Source: Clostridiales bacterium
GTDB lineage: Bacteria; Bacillota; Clostridia; Lachnospirales; Lachnospiraceae
Direction: 5' to 3'
Assembly: GCA_029267975.1 (NCBI GenBank)
Contig: JAJUHH010000141.1
Location: 1 to 7,342 of the forward strand
DNA: 7,342 bases
Of the stretch, positions 4,722 through 7,342 are shown piece after piece. The notes beneath the pieces are model-generated. The model was not told the DNA's origin and ran no database searches. It was given only the letters and a program-made list of their open reading frames with translations. How positions within the stretch are numbered: position 1 is the stretch's first letter; each line of letters starts with the position of its first letter. The position numbers were made by a program, and so were the translations under genes.

Positions 4722-5246
4722 ATGGCAAACAAGAATCCTATCGTTACAATGGAATTACAAAACGGTGATGTAATTAAAATCGAATTGTATCCAGAGCTTG
4801 CTCCAAACACTGTTAACAATTTTATCTCCCTTGTAAATAAAGGCTTTTACGATGGATTAAAATTTCACAGAGTCATCCGTGGATTTATGATACAGGGTGG
4901 CGATCCGGAAGGCACAGGTATGGGTGGCCCCGGTTATTCCATTAAAGGCGAGTTTTCATATAATAATTTTCCTAATAATTTGAAGCACACCGCAGGTGTA
5001 ATATCCATGGCGAGATCTCAGCGTCCCGATTCTGCTGGCTCCCAGTTCTTTATCATGCATAAGGATTCTCCCCATCTGGATGGTTCCTATGCTGCCTTTG
5101 GTAAGGTGATCGAGGGACAGGAAGCTGTTAATAGGATTGCAGAAACCAAAACCGATTACTCTGATGCTCCCTTAGAGCCGCAGATCATGAAGAAGTTGAC
5201 CGTTGATACCTTTGGCGTTGTGTATCCGGAACCAGAGAAGCTATAA
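4722..5246 (+). CDS. ppiB: Cyclophilin-type peptidyl-prolyl cis-trans isomerase
   Basis: A 174-residue cytoplasmic cyclophilin that catalyses cis-trans isomerisation of X-Pro bonds in protein folding. Signatures: KFHRVIRGFMIQGGDPEGTGMGGPGY (about 47-72), with the catalytic Arg at 50, Phe 55 and Gln 58 (equivalents of human CypA R55, F60 and Q63), then ISMARSQRPDSAGSQFFI (94-111) and PHLDGSYAAFGKVIEG (117-132). His occupies the place of the CypA tryptophan that governs cyclosporin binding, as is common in bacterial members. No signal peptide or membrane segment is present. Length is normal (about 160-175). The start is set by GAGAGG (4704-4709) and by the family N-terminus MANKNPIVTMELQNGDVIKIELYPELAPNTVNNF. 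It is the only plus-strand gene here, transcribed from its own strong promoter, convergent with pyrF. The gene name ppiB is by family resemblance. Confidence 0.95.
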   Translation: MANKNPIVTMELQNGDVIKIELYPELAPNTVNNFISLVNKGFYDGLKFHRVIRGFMIQGGDPEGTGMGGPGYSIKGEFSYNNFPNNLKHTAGVISMARSQRPDSAGSQFFIMHKDSPHLDGSYAAFGKVIEGQEAVNRIAETKTDYSDAPLEPQIMKKLTVDTFGVVYPEPEKL

Positions 5247-5284
5247 TTATTCCTTTAATCTCATGACATGAACACCGGTCCCAA

Positions 5285-5298
5285 ACAGGCGTACCTGT
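5285..5298 (+). repeat. ppiB: Small hairpin in the ppiB 3' region
   Basis: ACAGG-CGTA-CCTGT, a perfect 5-bp stem with a 4-nt loop, 38 nt after the ppiB stop. It is not followed by a T tract, so it is not itself a terminator, but it could stabilise the 3' end of the ppiB message ahead of the large stem-loop downstream. Confidence 0.35.
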
Positions 5299-5307
5299 GT
5301 ATCTAAT

Positions 5308-5400
5308 AAGAGGAGAGCTTATATTTTGATTGGATACTTCCATGTCAGACCTCATCCAACATCGGAAGATTACAACAAAATATACGCTCTCCTTTTTCTC
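5308..5400 (+). terminator. Large stem-loop with T tract after ppiB (between convergent ppiB and pyrF)
   Basis: AGGAGAGC (5311-5318) pairs with GCTCTCCT (5386-5393); after one mismatch TATATTTTG (5320-5328) pairs with CAAAATATA (5376-5384). Two or three more pairs extend the base into the T tract. The arms, about 20 bp long, enclose 47 nt, which can fold further either by TTGGAT/ATCCAA (5330-5335, 5354-5359) or by CTTCC/GGAAG (5337-5341, 5364-5368). TTTTTCTC follows on the plus strand, so it should terminate ppiB. On the minus strand only CTCTTATT follows, so termination of pyrF is possible but less clear. It is much larger than an ordinary terminator. Confidence 0.7.
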
Positions 5401-5415
5401 ACGTCGTTTTATCCT

Positions 5416-6348
5416 CTATTTATCTGCATGCAGCCAGGCCTTCTTTAAATCTTCTCTCATATCAAGAACAGCCTGTCTGGAAGCATCTGCATAAGCCTCC
5501 GGACCAAATTTCTCATATCCCTTTGACTTATATGCGGCAATAATTCCACGAGAGGAATTGACAATCGCACCAAGACCATCCTTGTTGAAGTAAGCAGCCA
5601 GATCCTCTGCCTTACCTCCCTGGGCTCCATAGCCCGGAACCAGGATATAAGCCTTAGGCATCAGGGCACGCAAAACCTTACCCATCTCAGGATAGGTAGC
5701 GCCAACAACTGCACCAACGTAGCTGTAAGACTCGCCCATATGCTCTTCACCCCACTGGGCAACCTTGCTGCCAACCAGTTCATAAAGCGGTCGGCCATCA
5801 ATCAGCTGATCCTGAAACTCTCCACTGGAAGGATTCGAGGTCTTTACAAGAATGAAAAGCCCTTTCTTCTCTTCTTTACATACTTCCATAAAAGGTTTGA
5901 TCGCATCAGAGCCCATATAAGGATTTAAGGTGACAAAATCCTCGTCAAAGCCTCTATAATCCTTCCCTCCTATGGTCACCTTGCCAAGATGTCCGGTTGC
6001 ATAGGCAGCTGAAGTGGAGCCGATGTCACCCCGCTTGATATCCCCGATCACCAGCAGATCCTTTTTCTTGCAGTACTCTACTGTCTTCTGAAATGCTTTC
6101 AGACCTTCCACACCAAACTGTTCGTACATGGCAATCTGAGGCTTTACAGCAGGAATGAGATCATAGGTAGCATCAATGATTCCCTTATTAAACTGCCAGA
6201 TGGCTTCTGCTGCTCCAGTAAGATTCTCACCCTTCTCCTCATATGCCCTCTGAAGAATATGCTGAGGCACAAAATCCAGCGTTGGATCCAGTCCGACCAC
6301 AATAGGCGCACTTAGCTGTTCAATCTTCTTTACTAATTTATTTATCAT
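5416..6348 (-). CDS. pyrF: Orotidine 5'-phosphate decarboxylase (type 2)
   Basis: A 310-residue cytoplasmic enzyme that decarboxylates OMP to UMP, the last step of the pathway. Signatures: VVGLDPTLDF (17-26), PAVKPQIAMYEQFG (66-79), the catalytic DIKRGDIGSTSAAYA (103-117) with the Asp-x-Lys-x4-Asp-type tetrad residues D103, K105 and D108, DFVTLNPYMGSDAIKPF (137-153), ILVKTSNPSSGEFQ (166-179), LVPGYGAQGG (236-245) and the phosphate-binding IVNSSRGII (262-270). The length, about 70 residues over the E. coli-type enzyme, and the LNPYMG and KTSNPSS blocks mark the type 2 subfamily. The ATG at 6348 lies within the end of pyrC (11-nt overlap), with only a weak GGTG ribosome site, which points to translational coupling with pyrC. 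Downstream it converges on ppiB. Confidence 0.97.
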   Translation of the reverse strand: MINKLVKKIEQLSAPIVVGLDPTLDFVPQHILQRAYEEKGENLTGAAEAIWQFNKGIIDATYDLIPAVKPQIAMYEQFGVEGLKAFQKTVEYCKKKDLLVIGDIKRGDIGSTSAAYATGHLGKVTIGGKDYRGFDEDFVTLNPYMGSDAIKPFMEVCKEEKKGLFILVKTSNPSSGEFQDQLIDGRPLYELVGSKVAQWGEEHMGESYSYVGAVVGATYPEMGKVLRALMPKAYILVPGYGAQGGKAEDLAAYFNKDGLGAIVNSSRGIIAAYKSKGYEKFGPEAYADASRQAVLDMREDLKKAWLHADK

Positions 6349-7342
6349 AAATCACACCTGTCCCTTTCTGTGGATCATACTGATACACCAGCTTACCGGC
6401 TGCAAAGGTATACTCCACCCTACCGGTAACCCGTCGTCCATGGAAGGGAGTATTCTTACCCTTGGAGAAAAATTTACTTTTATCAATCTCATATTCGGCC
6501 TTGGGATCGGCAATGACCAGATCCGCAATCCGGCCTTCCCCTATGCAGCCCCTGTCGCTATTCAGAATTCGTGCAGGATTTACACACATCTTCTCTACCA
6601 TCTGGCTGGGAGTTAAGTAGCCCTGATTTACCAGCTCGGTCATAACAAGGGCAAAGGCGGTCTCTGAACCAACGATACCAAAGGGAGCCTCTGCCATGGA
6701 CTTTTCCTTCTCTTCCCTGGAATGGGGGGCGTGATCCGTGGCTATGACATCAATGCTGCCATCACGAAGAGCTTCCTTCAAAGCCTGTACATCTTCCTTA
6801 CTGCGAAGCGGGGGATTCATCTTATAGTCAGTATCCGGTTTCAGAATGTCCTCATCCGATAAGGTAAAGTGATGGGGGCAAACCTCTCCGCTTACCTTCA
6901 ACCCTTCCTGCTTGGCATAACGTAGCATGGCAGCACTGTCCCTTGTTGATATATGGCATAAGTGCAAGCTAGCCCCTGCTTCCTTGGCAAGGAGAATATC
7001 ACGGGCAGTGATCACATCCTCCACTGCATTCAATATCCCCGGAAGCTGAAACTCCTGGGCCTTCTTCCCTGCATTTATAACCCCCTTCCCCACCAGACTC
7101 TTGTCCTCACAATGGGCAAAAACAGGCAGATCATAATAAGCTGCCTGCCTCATGGCTTCCAGATACAGAGCAGGGTCCATCACGGATTTGCCATCCTCAC
7201 TTAGTGCTACGGCACCTGCATTCTTCAGTCCTCTGATGTCAACCAGCTCCGTACCGTTTTGACCAAGGGTAATGGCCCCTATGGGGAAGACATTTATCAC
7301 TGCTTCCGTCTCTGCCTTATGCAGCACTGTTTGTATCACAGC
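6338..7342 (-). CDS. pyrC: Dihydroorotase, class I, C-terminal three quarters (runs off the right edge)
   Basis: 334 codons of a zinc amidohydrolase that cyclises N-carbamoyl-aspartate to dihydroorotate. The frame stays open to the window edge; a GTG at 7339 is internal, because the sequence there already aligns with the middle of the family. About 95 N-terminal residues, including the HxH metal motif, are missing, judged against a usual length near 430. Visible motifs (numbered from the edge): VNVFPIGAIT (about 16-25), VALSEDG (45-51) with the metal-bridging Asp, PVFAHCED (73-80), LHLCHIST (126-133), GEVCPHHFTL (152-161), and DVIATDHAPHS (198-208) with the catalytic Asp in TDHAPH; then PFGIVGSETAF and the amidohydrolase C-terminal block GRIADLVIADP. 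The HCED and TDHAPH forms are typical of the Bacillus/Aquifex class rather than the short E. coli type. It ends inside pyrF, so the two are co-transcribed; their promoter is outside the window. Confidence 0.95.
   Translation of the reverse strand, partial: AVIQTVLHKAETEAVINVFPIGAITLGQNGTELVDIRGLKNAGAVALSEDGKSVMDPALYLEAMRQAAYYDLPVFAHCEDKSLVGKGVINAGKKAQEFQLPGILNAVEDVITARDILLAKEAGASLHLCHISTRDSAAMLRYAKQEGLKVSGEVCPHHFTLSDEDILKPDTDYKMNPPLRSKEDVQALKEALRDGSIDVIATDHAPHSREEKEKSMAEAPFGIVGSETAFALVMTELVNQGYLTPSQMVEKMCVNPARILNSDRGCIGEGRIADLVIADPKAEYEIDKSKFFSKGKNTPFHGRRVTGRVEYTFAAGKLVYQYDPQKGTGVIYDK

Noticed and set aside
7337..7339. GTG as start of pyrC
   Set aside because: The frame is open to the edge and the residues there correspond to the middle of dihydroorotase; the true start is outside the window.
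1..7342. CRISPR array, insertion sequence, tRNA or prophage signature
   Set aside because: No spaced direct repeats, transposase or integrase motifs, or tRNA-like cloverleaf were seen; the content is core metabolism plus one sugar locus.

Overview
The window reads as a chromosomal segment from a low-to-medium GC Gram-positive bacterium, most likely a clostridium of the Lachnospiraceae type. This rests on strong GGAGG-type ribosome sites, intrinsic terminators, an NAD-linked class 1B dihydroorotate dehydrogenase (PyrD plus PyrK), a type 2 PyrF of about 310 residues, and protein sequences of clostridial style. The taxonomic statement is recognition from memory, not a database result.

Most of the window is de novo pyrimidine (UMP) synthesis, all on the minus strand, so it reads from right to left. 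At the right edge lies pyrC (dihydroorotase, N-terminus outside the window), which overlaps pyrF (OMP decarboxylase) by 11 nt. Next come two genes unrelated to pyrimidines: ppiB (cyclophilin, the only plus-strand gene) and yjbQ (UPF0047, minus strand). They are divergent from each other, each with its own promoter and its own terminator. A second pyrimidine unit follows: pyrK, pyrD, pyrE and a 50-residue single-helix membrane protein of unknown function, closed by a strong intrinsic terminator at 1211-1247. Together the genes cover dihydroorotate formation (PyrC), oxidation to orotate with electrons passed to NAD (PyrD/PyrK), phosphoribosylation (PyrE) and decarboxylation to UMP (PyrF). Carbamoyl phosphate synthase and aspartate transcarbamylase are not in view.

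The left 1.1 kb is a separate locus, also on the minus strand: an AraC-family regulator with a cupin sensor domain and its own good promoter, then the first 43 codons of a TIM-barrel sugar phosphate isomerase/epimerase. This looks like a small sugar-utilisation locus.

No mobile element, CRISPR array, rRNA or tRNA was seen, and I see no evident new defence or biosynthetic system. The points most worth a second look are non-coding or small: two related palindromes just upstream of the pyrK promoter, a large stem-loop between ppiB and pyrF, the small membrane protein at the end of the pyr unit, and the interruption of the pyr cluster by ppiB and yjbQ. No gene-free stretch exceeds 300 nt; the longest is 4448-4721, which holds two divergent promoters.
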